A DNA stretch of 64,000 bases from an uncultured Lachnospiraceae bacterium (GCA_948470335.1 CAOKOL010000010.1:25046-89045), one strand, 5' to 3'. Positions 43,214-52,558 are shown, numbered from the stretch's first letter. A program made the numbers and translations. Notes: generated by a model not told the origin, from the sequence alone.

Positions 43214-44347
43214 TTACGGGTATATGTTTTCTATGCTCTCGTCTTCTGTCAGGGCAGCTTCCGAAAACTCTGTCTCGGGCCATTCTTCCTCCGCCGTCGT
43301 CGTTTCATCTTCCGTATCTTCCGCTTCCTGCGGAGCAATCCGCTGCTTGATACGGACCGCTATATTCTTTTTATAAGTCCCCATCTCACCGGTAAACCAG
43401 GGCTGCCGTCCCACATACAGGGTAACACTTCCGTTCCTTGGTTTATTCAAATCTATGATATCGCCTTCCTGCAGATGATAGATATCGCTTAAGTCAAGGC
43501 GGACAGTTCCCAACTGTCCCGTCACAGGAAGCTTTGTATATCGAATATGATCCAGAATAATATCCCGGTTATCTTCCACAGTAATGCCGCGGGCAATATG
43601 TTTTCTGCTGTCAATCATATGGAACATGAATTCCAACAGCGTGCCCGGCATACAAATCCTGATTTTTTCAATCGCCAGTCCCGATACGTCTACATTCAGA
43701 TGAATAATGGCAACTGTCTCATCCAGTCCCACTTCCTGTACCATACTGGGATTTTCCTCTATATATCGGATTGCAAAGCTTGCGTTAATATAATTGCTGA
43801 ACCCGTCCTTCAATGTCTGTGTGAAATGATCCACCACCCGCCGGTACAGAGCCATCTCTACGTCGGAATAACGATAATCGGACTCTACCTTCACAACATC
43901 TTCGCCGCCGCCCAGCATCCGGTTGATCAGTGTGATCACAAGTCCCGGCGTGACATACAACATAATCGGCAGATTATTCTTCCCCCTGTCCAGTACAGTG
44001 GTATCGATCAATGTCATAATATCATTCTCATGAAGGGAATTCACATATTCATAATAACGCCGCTCCTGTACTTCCAGCACGGTAATATCCGTCAATACCC
44101 GGAAAAGGCCGGCCACCTGAGAAGTCAAAATCCTGGCGTAATTCTCGAATACACTGGTCAGGATCCTCATCTTCTCCTTCGTAAATTTTCTAGGACTGTA
44201 AAAATCGTATTTATTATATTTTGCAGTCTCCGTTTCCGCCTTTTGCTCTGACGGCTTTTTTTCTTCCGCCGGGGCGTCGTTTCCGCCTCCGTCCTGCATA
44301 GACTTTAAAAGCGCGTCTATCTCGCTTTGGGATAACACGTCTGCCAT
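43214..44347 (-). CDS. fliM: Flagellar motor switch protein FliM
   Basis: This 377-residue protein has an N-terminal CheY-P-binding motif (LSQSEIDALL at residues 5-14) and an acidic/low-complexity segment (15-40). The CheC-like middle domain includes KFTKEKMRILTSVFENYARI and MLGGGEDVVKVESDYRYSDV. A C-terminal FliN-like domain runs from about 280 to 345. FliM links CheY-P binding to the FliG ring. The fliL gene often found between motB and fliM is absent: the gap is 44 bp. It is followed by cheY. Confidence 0.95.
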   Translation of the reverse strand: MADVLSQSEIDALLKSMQDGGGNDAPAEEKKPSEQKAETETAKYNKYDFYSPRKFTKEKMRILTSVFENYARILTSQVAGLFRVLTDITVLEVQERRYYEYVNSLHENDIMTLIDTTVLDRGKNNLPIMLYVTPGLVITLINRMLGGGEDVVKVESDYRYSDVEMALYRRVVDHFTQTLKDGFSNYINASFAIRYIEENPSMVQEVGLDETVAIIHLNVDVSGLAIEKIRICMPGTLLEFMFHMIDSRKHIARGITVEDNRDIILDHIRYTKLPVTGQLGTVRLDLSDIYHLQEGDIIDLNKPRNGSVTLYVGRQPWFTGEMGTYKKNIAVRIKQRIAPQEAEDTEDETTTAEEEWPETEFSEAALTEDESIENIYP

Positions 44348-44391
44348 AGCTACTTCACCTTTTCCATAAAATACGGCGTCTTTACAGCCAC

Positions 44392-45321
44392 CTATTCCGA
44401 AGGAATATCCTCGGGCAATTCCATTTCCGGCGGCGCGCCTTCCGCACCTCCCAGCGTCTCAAATACTTCTCCGTCAGGCTGATCGGGATTCTGTGCCGGA
44501 TCCTCACCCTGATTTCTACTGCTGTCGGTCACAACCGTCCGGTCAGCGTTCGTTCCGCTGATGTATTCTTCATAATATTCGTTCAGAGAACGGGTATCCG
44601 CTCCCTCGTCCACCAACAGCAGTTCCACCCGTCGGTTTCTGGCTCTCGCCTCATCCGTATCCGCAGTGTCCAGCGGCCGGAACTGTCCGTATCCGATGGT
44701 CACCAGCTTGTCCGGCTCTATCACTTCCCGCTGCTGAATGAAAATGCAGACCTCAGCCGCGCGCATAGACGAAAGCATCCGGTCCTCTCTTACAAAATTG
44801 GGCCGGTTCGGATCCGCCTGGGTCGTATGACCCATAATATTAATCTGGGAAATCTGATCACTGGCCTGATCCAGCACATCGCAGAACACGTCCAGTACTT
44901 CCCGTCCCGTATCTGTCAGCTCAGAACTGTCGCCTCCGAAAAAGGTTCTGTCCTGAAACACGATAAAGGTATAGTCTTCCCCTCGCGAAAGCTCTACACC
45001 ATCCACACCCTGGCGTTCCAGCTCTTCCGCCAGAATCAGATACAATTGTTCCGTATCAAACACTTCCTGTTCCGGGATGTCCGATCCGCCGTCCAAAACA
45101 TCCTCCGTATCATCCATCACTCCGTTAATCGCCACCTGTTCGGCCTGATCCACACCCTTATCAGGATTGATGCTGCGGACGAATACTTCCCATTTCTTCG
45201 CATCCAGATTTGACATGGAATACAGCAGGACGAAAAACGTCATCAGGAGGGTCACCATGTCGCCATAGGTGTCCATCCAGTTGCCGCCTTCATCTCCGCC
45301 CCCTGCTTTCCTTTTACTCAT
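44392..45321 (-). CDS. motB: Flagellar motor stator protein MotB
   Basis: This 309-residue protein has a single N-terminal span (about 17-37) containing the ion-carrying Asp in YGDMVTLLMTFFVLLYSM (D21), and an OmpA-like peptidoglycan-binding domain (INIMGHTTQADPNRPNFVRE, LSSMRAAEVCIFI, YGQFRPLDTADTDEARARNR). A low-complexity acidic tail follows (about 265-309). It forms the stator with MotA, whose gene overlaps by 4 bp. Proton or sodium use cannot be decided from the sequence. Confidence 0.95.
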   Translation of the reverse strand: MSKRKAGGGDEGGNWMDTYGDMVTLLMTFFVLLYSMSNLDAKKWEVFVRSINPDKGVDQAEQVAINGVMDDTEDVLDGGSDIPEQEVFDTEQLYLILAEELERQGVDGVELSRGEDYTFIVFQDRTFFGGDSSELTDTGREVLDVFCDVLDQASDQISQINIMGHTTQADPNRPNFVREDRMLSSMRAAEVCIFIQQREVIEPDKLVTIGYGQFRPLDTADTDEARARNRRVELLLVDEGADTRSLNEYYEEYISGTNADRTVVTDSSRNQGEDPAQNPDQPDGEVFETLGGAEGAPPEMELPEDIPSE

Positions 45322-46133
45322 TTCGCGTCACCTCCGCCGCCGCCTGCCGGCGCTTTGGCCAGCAGCTTCTTCTGCTTCGACTGCTTCACGCCCGCTAAAA
45401 GATGCTCTCGCAGATACTGCGGATTCTCTCCCGCCTGAATTGACATAACCCCTTCCACGATCGTAGAACAGTAAAGCAGCTCTTCGCTCTGTCTGATCCG
45501 CAGTTTTTTCGCGATGGGGTGGAAAAACAGGTTTGAAAGGGCGCTGCCATAAAAGGTGGTAATCAAAGCAACCGACATATCCTGGCCCAGCGTGGAAGCT
45601 CCGCCGCCTGACCCGCTCAGATCCATGCCCTTTAACATATTAATCAAACCTACCAGGGTACCTACCATACCAAAGGCCGGAGCATAAGCCGACCCTTTCT
45701 CATACAGGCTGGCTGCCTGGTCATGGCGATCCAGCATGCTGTCCACTTCTGTTTCCAGAATGGTGCGCACTTTATCCGGATCGTTGGCATCCACAATCAG
45801 CACGATACTGCGCTTGAAAAAAGGATCCTTGATCTCCTCTGCTTTCTCCTCCAGTGCCAGCAGACCATTCTGCCTGGCCACCATCGCCAGATCCACGATC
45901 TGATCCACCAGCTTGGGAATATCATACTTTTTGCCCCGGAACAGGATCGTAAAGTGTTTGGGCATATCCAGCAGCGTGGACAATGGAAAACTCGCGATAA
46001 TCGCCGCCAGTGTTCCGCCAACTACGATCAAGACACTGGCCGGGTCAGCGAAATTTCCCAATTTTTCCACAGTGATACCGTTGATAATCAAAACGATACC
46101 TAATATCCATCCAATGATTGTTGTTAAATCCAT
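45318..46133 (-). CDS. motA: Flagellar motor stator protein MotA
   Basis: This 271-residue protein has four membrane spans (about 3-22, 32-52, 150-170, 185-208) and the conserved cytoplasmic loop and helices (ASVLIVVGGTLAAIIASFPL, YAPAFGMVGTLVGLINMLKG, LGQDMSVALITTFYGSALSN). It forms the pentameric stator ring and transmits force to FliG. The C-terminus is Lys/Gly-rich. It lies between flbD and motB. Confidence 0.95.
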   Translation of the reverse strand: MDLTTIIGWILGIVLIINGITVEKLGNFADPASVLIVVGGTLAAIIASFPLSTLLDMPKHFTILFRGKKYDIPKLVDQIVDLAMVARQNGLLALEEKAEEIKDPFFKRSIVLIVDANDPDKVRTILETEVDSMLDRHDQAASLYEKGSAYAPAFGMVGTLVGLINMLKGMDLSGSGGGASTLGQDMSVALITTFYGSALSNLFFHPIAKKLRIRQSEELLYCSTIVEGVMSIQAGENPQYLREHLLAGVKQSKQKKLLAKAPAGGGGGDAK

Positions 46134-46154
46134 AACACTAAGCCTTTCCTCTTG

Positions 46155-46373
46155 TTATTCACAAAACCTCTGCCGTTCCAGCAAACCGGTCCCGGATATG
46201 CAGGCGGCCAGAAACGCTTTAATCTGTTCGCCGACTGACTCGGCCGTATCCTTCACCAGGTAATAATTCCCGCCCACCAGCTTGATCTTTGTCTCTGGTA
46301 TGGTTTCAATATACTCGATTTGAAAATAGTTGAGATAGAGAATCTCTCCATTCAGCCGGGTTACTTTAATCAT
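46155..46373 (-). CDS. flbD: FlbD-family flagellar protein
   Basis: This 72-residue protein has the FlbD pattern IKVTRLNGEILYLNYFQIEY, ETIPETKIKLVGGNYYLVKD. In Firmicutes it sits between flgE and motA, as here. Its molecular role is not settled; it is also called the swarming-motility or EndoFlagellar protein family. The GAGG site is about 7 nt upstream of the ATG. Confidence 0.92.
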   Translation of the reverse strand: MIKVTRLNGEILYLNYFQIEYIETIPETKIKLVGGNYYLVKDTAESVGEQIKAFLAACISGTGLLERQRFCE

Positions 46374-46425
46374 TGCATTGCATCCTCTTTTCTGAAATGA
46401 AACGCAAACAGGGTTCGCGGCATAC

Positions 46426-46463
46426 GATTACACCGGGCCAGAAAATCCCTGCCAGGTGTAATC
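46426..46463 (-). other. Intra-operon stem-loop between flgE and flbD
   Basis: Arms GATTACACC/GGTGTAATC (9 bp, perfect) with a 20-nt loop lie in the 162-bp gap between flgE and flbD. No T-run follows, so it is more likely a stability or attenuation element than a full terminator. Confidence 0.6.
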
Positions 46464-46535
46464 TATGTATGCGCGTTGATTCTTATATGTTGTGTATGTT
46501 ATTTTTATGGGAAGAGGTTAAACCGACCGTTCAAA

Positions 46536-47507
46536 TTAACGCTTCATGTTTACCAGTTCGTTCAGAACTTCGTCGCTGACGGTAATCATCTTCGTGTTCG
46601 CCTGAAAACCACGCTGAGTGGTAATCATATCAGAGAATTCTTTGGCAAGGTCTACGTTGGAAGCTTCCAGATAGCCGGCCATCAGAGCTGCGGTAGCCGG
46701 ATCGCCAGGAGAGCCTACAGAAGCAGCACCAGTATTATCGTCGTTTGTTGCTCCATAGTAATAATCACCCTTTTTGGTAAGACCTTCCGGGTTCTGGAAC
46801 GTAACTACGGCAACTCTTCCCAATGTTATTACCTTTCCTACATCTGGAAGTTTATCACCATTAGCATCCAGAGTCTTACCATCTATTGACTTAATTGTTC
46901 CGGTAACTTCACCTAAATTATTAATTTTTATATCTGTTAAAACGATTTTACTCTCACCTGTGTTATAGGCCGGGGTACCAAAATTATCCGGCACTTTTAA
47001 AGGCTTCAAGTTCGCCACGTCATAATTGGCCGGATATTCCGGATCACCATTTTTATCAGTACATTGATAGCCATAAACAAAATTTCCCCGGCTATCCACC
47101 ATATAACCATTGGAATCAATCTTAAACTGGCCAACCCTTGTATAGTCCATATCCGTTTCTTTTATTTTGGTAACATCTACGGTACCCGGAGATGCATAGG
47201 TGACAAAAAAGCCTTCTCCGCTGATAGTCGCATTAAATCCGCCTACATAAGTAGGCGTACTTGCTGTCATATCCATCGAAATGGAACCCGTCAGAGAACC
47301 ATAACCATACTGAGCCGCATTCACACCACCGGAAGTCTGACTGCCCTGCGTAGAAGACGTGGACGTCTGATACATAGCCTCAGTAAAACTGTAATTCTGT
47401 GATTTATATCCATACGTATTCACGTTGGCGATATTATGGCCGATAACGTCCAGCTTACTCTGATGCGCACGCAGTCCTGCAACTGCTGAATCCATTGCTC
47501 TTAACAT
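46536..47507 (-). CDS. flgE: Flagellar hook protein FlgE (short form)
   Basis: This 323-residue protein has N-terminal MLRAMDSAVAGLRAHQSKLD and VIGHNIANVNTYGYKSQ, and C-terminal SNVDLAKEFSDMITTQRGFQ, ANTKMITVSDEVLNELVNM. It lacks the long exposed D2-D3 insertions of larger hook proteins, so it is on the short side, but both D0/D1 ends are complete. The gene follows flgD and precedes flbD, the standard order. Hook length would be set by FliK. Confidence 0.94.
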   Translation of the reverse strand: MLRAMDSAVAGLRAHQSKLDVIGHNIANVNTYGYKSQNYSFTEAMYQTSTSSTQGSQTSGGVNAAQYGYGSLTGSISMDMTASTPTYVGGFNATISGEGFFVTYASPGTVDVTKIKETDMDYTRVGQFKIDSNGYMVDSRGNFVYGYQCTDKNGDPEYPANYDVANLKPLKVPDNFGTPAYNTGESKIVLTDIKINNLGEVTGTIKSIDGKTLDANGDKLPDVGKVITLGRVAVVTFQNPEGLTKKGDYYYGATNDDNTGAASVGSPGDPATAALMAGYLEASNVDLAKEFSDMITTQRGFQANTKMITVSDEVLNELVNMKR

Positions 47508-47530
47508 TGTTTATTCCATCCTTTCTGCCG

Positions 47531-48478
47531 TTATACGGCTGTCCCCATTTCCTCAGTATTTTCTGTAGTATTCTCATCTTCCGTTTCGGAAGCTGACGGC
47601 TGTGTATTTATGCTGCCCGAAGGGTCGGCTGCCCCGGTACCTGCGGCGTTCTCCGCATCCGTAGCGGCATCTCCGGTATTGCCTGTATTCTCCGTATCCG
47701 CTCCGCCTGCATTCTCAGTTCCCTCCGTACCGCCGGTGGTTCCTTCGGTTCCGTCAGTTTTATTATCCTCGCCTTCGGTTCCTTCGGTTTTATCGCCTTC
47801 GCCTTCAACGCCTTCGGTTTTATCATCTTCTCCCTCGCCCTCGTCAGGCTCTGTGGGAATCTTCACCTCTATTTTTCCCATGCCCAGCAGATAAGTGATC
47901 GGATAATCCGTATCGTCTCCCTCCAAACGGAACGTAGGGGTTGCACTGGTAAAGTTCACGGATTCCACGATGCCGGTCTTCGAACCAACCACCTTGATTG
48001 TCTCCTGCCCTGTCTCCTCATCCTTTACTTTCTCCGTTACCGATACTGTTACCTCCTGGCCAACTAACCCGGCCGCGTAGGTCTGAGTGGAGATGATCTG
48101 GGAATTCTGTATTGTGCTAATCACATTCTCCATCATCTCGTTCATGAAGGTCATAGACTGTACCATGGCCATCTGCACCATCTGAGCCATCATCTCGCTG
48201 TTGCTCATCGGATTGTTCATATCCTGATTCGCCAACTGAGCCGACAGCAATTTAAAATAATCAGTAATCGTCAGCGTATTCTTATCCGTGCTGGCATGAG
48301 AATAATATTGGGTTGCGTAGGGATTAGAAGAACCGCTGGACGCTCCCGGTTTTTCTGTCTCACTGCCTTTACTTGCACCCTCGGTTTTGTCCGTACTGCC
48401 GTTCTTAGCCGCCCCGGCATAATTCGGCGTGGCATAAGGATTCTGCGCGCCGCTTGTAATACCTGATGTATCTGGCAT
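47531..48478 (-). CDS. flgD: Hook-cap protein FlgD with acidic repeat tail
   Basis: This 315-residue protein contains the FlgD N-terminal core (LTITDYFKLLSAQLANQDMN, NPMSNSEMMAQMVQMAMVQS, about residues 73-120) and part of the second domain (SVTEKVKDEETGQETIKVVG; PTFRLEGDDTDYPITYLLGM). The last ~100 residues are a low-complexity Glu/Gly/Thr/Asn/Asp repeat (EGEGDKTEGTEGEDNKTDGT) that ordinary FlgD lacks. FlgD caps the growing hook. The repeat tail is specific to this gene or lineage. The start has GAGGAGG upstream. Confidence 0.92.
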   Translation of the reverse strand: MPDTSGITSGAQNPYATPNYAGAAKNGSTDKTEGASKGSETEKPGASSGSSNPYATQYYSHASTDKNTLTITDYFKLLSAQLANQDMNNPMSNSEMMAQMVQMAMVQSMTFMNEMMENVISTIQNSQIISTQTYAAGLVGQEVTVSVTEKVKDEETGQETIKVVGSKTGIVESVNFTSATPTFRLEGDDTDYPITYLLGMGKIEVKIPTEPDEGEGEDDKTEGVEGEGDKTEGTEGEDNKTDGTEGTTGGTEGTENAGGADTENTGNTGDAATDAENAAGTGAADPSGSINTQPSASETEDENTTENTEEMGTAV

Positions 48479-48493
48479 AATCTCTGTCCTCCT

Positions 48494-49738
48494 CTATCCT
48501 ACCAGTCCCAGCCGCAACTGCTGCATAAAGGACTCGCTTTCTTTATCGTGTCTCTTTTCCTCCTGCGCATCCCGCTGTCTCTGGCGGTTTTCTTCCCCGC
48601 CCCGTCCGGGCAGTTCTTCCTGGGAAGACTGATTCTCCGGCGTATAGATCACGGTCTGCTGACCGGTCTTCTCTTCCAGAATCTGCGCCATCTCTCCGGC
48701 CCGCTGGCTTAAGATGGACAGCGTTTTCTGGCTGTCCGCCATCAGGGACATCACGGTCTTTCCGCCCTCAAAAGCGACCTTTATAATAATCTTGCCCAAT
48801 GAAGCCGGCTCCAACTCCAGGGTCAGCGTTCCATCCTCCGTGGGCATACGGTTTGCCAATGTCTCCGCTACATCCTTATACAGCGCAGCCTCAGATGTCT
48901 TTACCACACCCGCATCTTTGGAAACCTCCGTTCCCTCACCGGAAATCTGAGACTGAAACTGACTGTTCGCCGTGCTCTGAGCCGCAAACTGCTCCTCCGG
49001 TTTAACCGCCGTTTCCCCTTCTTTTAAAACGCCCGTCTCGGTCTTTCCCTGATCCTGAGCTGTCGTCTGATTTTTTTCCTGCCGGGGCTGTTCCGGTTTT
49101 TGAGCCTGGGCAGCCTGCCGGGGCTGTTCCGTATGATTCTCAGCCTTAACCTCCTGCGGTGCCGACGGCTCCTTAGAAGCAGTCTGTGTCTGACGTGTCT
49201 GAACCGGGTCCTGAGACTGAACGGTCTGGGCAGCCTGAGCAGTCTGAGCAGTCTGAGCAGTCTGAGCAGTCTGAGCAGTCTCCTGAGCTGCCGGCGCGGC
49301 AGTCAGCGTATCAGTCTCTGTCAACCGCACTTCCGGCATCTGAATTGGCTCGGCACTTTCGGCCGCCGGAAGAATCGGCTCTGTCTGCACGTTCTCAGCG
49401 ATTCCCTCCGCTGCCACGGCATCATTCTCCTGCACCTGCATCACCATTCCTGCAAGCACAGAAAGCCCCTCCTCCGTATTCTCCAGAGAAGAAGCCGATT
49501 CATTCACTTCTTGCTTTTCATCCTCCTGCGCCGGCACCTTTTTATCGGGTCTGCGCGTCTGGCCCTGTTCTTTTTCCGGTTTTTTCACTTCTGTTTTTTT
49601 ACCACTATCCGAAACAGACTGTCCTTTGTCCCGAAGCAATTCGGAAAAATCCGCCGCCAGGTCGCCTTTCGGTTTCTCTGCCGAAGCGCCTGGCGATACC
49701 GCCGGGCCGGTCATCTGCACCATGGAAATTTCTGCCAT
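48494..49738 (-). CDS. fliK: Hook-length control protein FliK
   Basis: The start is the ATG at 49738 (MAEISMVQMTGPAVS), with GAGGAGGGAG 6-8 nt upstream; a GTG at 49759 would include that site. The 414-residue product has a long disordered Gln/Ala/Thr/Pro/Glu-rich region and a C-terminal Flg_hook domain (about 300-395: EDGTLTLELEPASLGKIIIK, SILSQRAGEMAQILEEKTGQ). FliK is exported, measures the hook and triggers the FlhB switch. It carries a 9-bp in-frame repeat (AQT)n in the ruler region, so length variants could change hook length. Confidence 0.93.
   Translation of the reverse strand: MAEISMVQMTGPAVSPGASAEKPKGDLAADFSELLRDKGQSVSDSGKKTEVKKPEKEQGQTRRPDKKVPAQEDEKQEVNESASSLENTEEGLSVLAGMVMQVQENDAVAAEGIAENVQTEPILPAAESAEPIQMPEVRLTETDTLTAAPAAQETAQTAQTAQTAQTAQAAQTVQSQDPVQTRQTQTASKEPSAPQEVKAENHTEQPRQAAQAQKPEQPRQEKNQTTAQDQGKTETGVLKEGETAVKPEEQFAAQSTANSQFQSQISGEGTEVSKDAGVVKTSEAALYKDVAETLANRMPTEDGTLTLELEPASLGKIIIKVAFEGGKTVMSLMADSQKTLSILSQRAGEMAQILEEKTGQQTVIYTPENQSSQEELPGRGGEENRQRQRDAQEEKRHDKESESFMQQLRLGLVG
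49235..49279 (-). repeat. Five copies of a 9-bp in-frame repeat in fliK
   Basis: The unit CTGAGCAGT (plus strand) occurs five times in tandem and encodes Ala-Gln-Thr repeats. Changes in copy number keep the reading frame. Confidence 0.92.
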
Positions 49739-49916
49739 ACGTTCTCCCTCCTCTCTCACAATACTCCGTCTATGATCAACGGTATTTTCAGGCTTTCGGC
49801 AAGCCCTCCCATACCACTTAATATCTATAGTTTATTATAAGATATATTCTTTATTTAAGCAACTTTTTTATATCACTAAAAACAAATAATTTCACGTCAA
49901 AAATTCATCAAATTGT

Positions 49917-50369
49917 TTATGTATTTTCAATTCTTCTGGACAGACCGTTGGAGACAAACTCTTCTATGAAGCTTTCTTCTGCCTTCATCTCTGCTTTCTG
50001 ATAAGCCGCCCATTTGCGCTCCTTCAATTTTTCGAACTTGGATGTGTCAATCTTCGCTTCCACTACCTTCGCTCGCTTTTCTTCCTCTTTTTTCCGAAGC
50101 ACGAACAGATGCTCTTTCTCATAATCAATGGTCCTCTCCATCTGGGTAATACACAGGTTAAAAAGCCTGTATTCCTCAATTACGCCGCCTGCGTGTTTTT
50201 TCCTGTCAAACTGTCCTTCATACCCTGTCAGCTTATCTTTAAGCCGATGAATCTCATCTTCTTTCTTTCTGACCTGATTAAGCGCTGCCGCATGTTCTGT
50301 TCTGAGATTATCCAGCACCTGGGTTTTATAATCCAGTACCGTTTCAAGTCCATACTGAAACCGTTTCAA
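49917..50369 (-). CDS. fliJ: Flagellar export chaperone FliJ
   Basis: This 150-residue, entirely helical, highly charged coiled-coil protein (AALNQVRKKEDEIHRLKDKL, FVLRKKEEEKRAKVVEAKID) starts at a TTG at 50369 preceded by AGGAGG. FliJ acts with FliI/FliH in the export ATPase complex and with FlhA. It lies between fliI and fliK, the standard place. The sequence is poorly conserved between species, so context and coiled coil carry the call. Confidence 0.91.
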   Translation of the reverse strand: MKRFQYGLETVLDYKTQVLDNLRTEHAAALNQVRKKEDEIHRLKDKLTGYEGQFDRKKHAGGVIEEYRLFNLCITQMERTIDYEKEHLFVLRKKEEEKRAKVVEAKIDTSKFEKLKERKWAAYQKAEMKAEESFIEEFVSNGLSRRIENT

Positions 50370-50405
50370 GACTGTTCCTCCTGATGGGGTGAAATTTTAT
50401 CCCGC

Positions 50406-51707
50406 TTACCCTACAATTGACCGCATCATCTCCAGCGTCTCTTCATAGCTAAAGCTTTCGTTAATTTCCTGTTCTAAAAATCTGTTAATCTGATCGATCT
50501 TTGAAACCGCATTGTCAAGGGCGGGGTTATTTCCTTTTTTATAGGCACCGATGGCAATCAGATCCGCGTTTTTCTGGTACAGTCCCAAAAGATTCCGCAT
50601 CTGAGAAGAGGACTGCTTGTGTTCCTCACCCACGATTTCTACCATCAGACGGGAGATGCTCGCACCGATATCAATGGCCGGAAAATGGTTTTCATTGGCC
50701 AACTGCCGGCTTAAAACAATATGTCCGTCCAAAATTCCCCGAACGGTATCGGAAATCGGTTCGTTTGTATCGTCTCCTTCCACAAGTACCGTGTAAACAC
50801 CGGTAATGGATCCCTTGTTGAAATTTCCGCTCCGCTCCAGCAATTTGGGGAACTCCGCATAGATCGACGGCGTATACCCTCTGGCAATCGGAGGCTCGCC
50901 GATGGCCAGACCGATTTCACGCTGCGCCATGGCATAGCGGGTAAGAGAATCCATCATCAGAAGCACGTCGTTCCCCTGATCCCGGAAATACTCGGCAATG
51001 GTGGTCGCTACCAATGGACATTTCATCCGCAGCATGGCAGGCTGGTCAGAAGTTGCCACGACCAGAACCGAACGCTTCATGCCTTCCTCTCCCAGATCCT
51101 TTTCCACGAATTCCAGCACCTCACGCCCACGCTCTCCCACCAGGGCCAGCACATTAATATCCGTCTTTACATTTTTGGCAATCATACCCATCAGCGTACT
51201 TTTTCCTACACCGGAACCGGCAAAGATACCGATTCTCTGCCCTTTCCCGATGGTATTCAAACCGTCGATGGCTTTCACGCCAAATTCCAGACGTTCTCTG
51301 ATCGGCGGCCTGCTCAAAGGATTGGTATAGGAGCTGTTCACCGTGTAAAACTGCGTAGGGGTAAACTCCCCCTTCCCGTCGATCGGCTCTCCCATGGCAT
51401 TGATAATACGCCCCCGCAGAAATTCTCCCACCGGAACCTTGAGCCTGTGCTTTGTATTCCGCACAAAACTTCCGGAGGTGATGCCGCTGGTGGATTCGTA
51501 GGTCATCAGTTGGATTTTTCCTTCTTTGAAGCCTACTACTTCGGCCGGCGTCTGTTGGTTCTGCTCTTCGTTGTAGATCATCACAATATCGCCAATACTG
51601 GACCGGCCGCCCGACGCCTCCATAGACATTCCCACCACATTTTCAATTTTTCCGATATGTCCCACCGTCTCCGTTTTGGAGATCAGCTTCGGGATCGATT
51701 CATACAT
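50406..51707 (-). CDS. fliI: Flagellar export ATPase FliI
   Basis: The start is the ATG at 51707 (MYESIPKLISKT), with AGGAGG about 10 nt upstream; a longer in-frame extension overlaps fliH and is not homologous. The 433-residue product has Walker A AGSGVGKST (163-171), Walker B VLLMMDSLTRYAM, EREI-type AQREIGLAIGEPPIARGYTP, and an N-terminal beta-barrel domain. It resembles the F1 ATPase beta subunit. It powers unloading of export substrates together with FliH, FliJ and FlhA. It lies between fliH and fliJ. Confidence 0.96.
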   Translation of the reverse strand: MYESIPKLISKTETVGHIGKIENVVGMSMEASGGRSSIGDIVMIYNEEQNQQTPAEVVGFKEGKIQLMTYESTSGITSGSFVRNTKHRLKVPVGEFLRGRIINAMGEPIDGKGEFTPTQFYTVNSSYTNPLSRPPIRERLEFGVKAIDGLNTIGKGQRIGIFAGSGVGKSTLMGMIAKNVKTDINVLALVGERGREVLEFVEKDLGEEGMKRSVLVVATSDQPAMLRMKCPLVATTIAEYFRDQGNDVLLMMDSLTRYAMAQREIGLAIGEPPIARGYTPSIYAEFPKLLERSGNFNKGSITGVYTVLVEGDDTNEPISDTVRGILDGHIVLSRQLANENHFPAIDIGASISRLMVEIVGEEHKQSSSQMRNLLGLYQKNADLIAIGAYKKGNNPALDNAVSKIDQINRFLEQEINESFSYEETLEMMRSIVG

Positions 51708-51724
51708 GGCAGGCCGCCCTCCTG

Positions 51725-52558
51725 TTATCTGACGTTCTCCAGAACCTCTCTGATATTCTCCAACTGCGTGTCTACACTGACATCCACGACCTGATCCGGC
51801 ATCTCGATGATGCACCGGCCGCTTTTGTCCTTGTTCATGACTACGAATTTCACATTGTCAGAAAGCCGGGACAGCTCGCCGATCATATCGGCGTCCCCTT
51901 TCATCATCATCTCGTAGTCTGTCTTTTCCATATATATTTTGACCCAGGCAGTCTTTTTCAGCTTCTCCGTCTCAGACAGAATCATCCGCCTGATTACGTC
52001 TCCGCTGGACTTCAAGCTGATATGAATCACCTTTTCGCCCACTGCTATGGCACAGTTTTTTAATTCGTCAAGATATTTATTCAGACTTTCTTCCTTGGCT
52101 CTCTCCGCAGAGGCCAGTGCCCGTTCCATATCTCTCTGAAATTCGGCCAACTGTTCCTTCAGTTGCGCGCCGTACTCCTCAATGGCTTTCTGCCGCCCTT
52201 CCTCCAGTCCCCGGGCATAGCCCTCCTGGTATCCCTGTTCGGCAGCTTCCCTTTTTCGCAGTTCAATTTCCTCTTTTGCTTCGTCCCGGAGCTGTTCCAC
52301 CAGACGCTCGGCTTCCTGTCGGATTTTCTCCGCTTCCGCCTGCGCTTCGCTCAGAATGCTGTCTTCTATCGTCTCCTCCGGAGCCTGGGCGGCGGACACC
52401 GCCATCTCAAGTTCTGCCTCGCCGCCTTTTTTCCCGGAAGACTTACTGTCCTTTTTGCTTTTCTCCGGCCCCAGGGAGGTCTGTTCCGGGGGAATGTATT
52501 TCCAGGCCATCGGAACTTCCTTCCCCCGTTTTACAACGCCTTTAGACGATAATATCAC
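51725..52558 (-). CDS. fliH: Flagellar export ATPase regulator FliH
   Basis: This 277-residue protein starts at a GTG at 52558 with GGGAGGAG 6 nt upstream, inside the end of fliG (17-bp overlap). The first residues (MILSSKGVVKRG) resemble the SNVIK-type FliH N-terminus, although an ATG at 52510 also has a ribosome binding site. The centre is a long coiled coil with GYQEGYARGLEEG (GxxxG repeats, about 118-130) and a C-terminal FliH domain (ISLKSSGDVIRRMILSETEK, SGRCIIEMPDQVVDVSVDTQ). FliH binds FliI and inhibits it until docking at the gate. Confidence 0.92.
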   Translation of the reverse strand: MILSSKGVVKRGKEVPMAWKYIPPEQTSLGPEKSKKDSKSSGKKGGEAELEMAVSAAQAPEETIEDSILSEAQAEAEKIRQEAERLVEQLRDEAKEEIELRKREAAEQGYQEGYARGLEEGRQKAIEEYGAQLKEQLAEFQRDMERALASAERAKEESLNKYLDELKNCAIAVGEKVIHISLKSSGDVIRRMILSETEKLKKTAWVKIYMEKTDYEMMMKGDADMIGELSRLSDNVKFVVMNKDKSGRCIIEMPDQVVDVSVDTQLENIREVLENVR

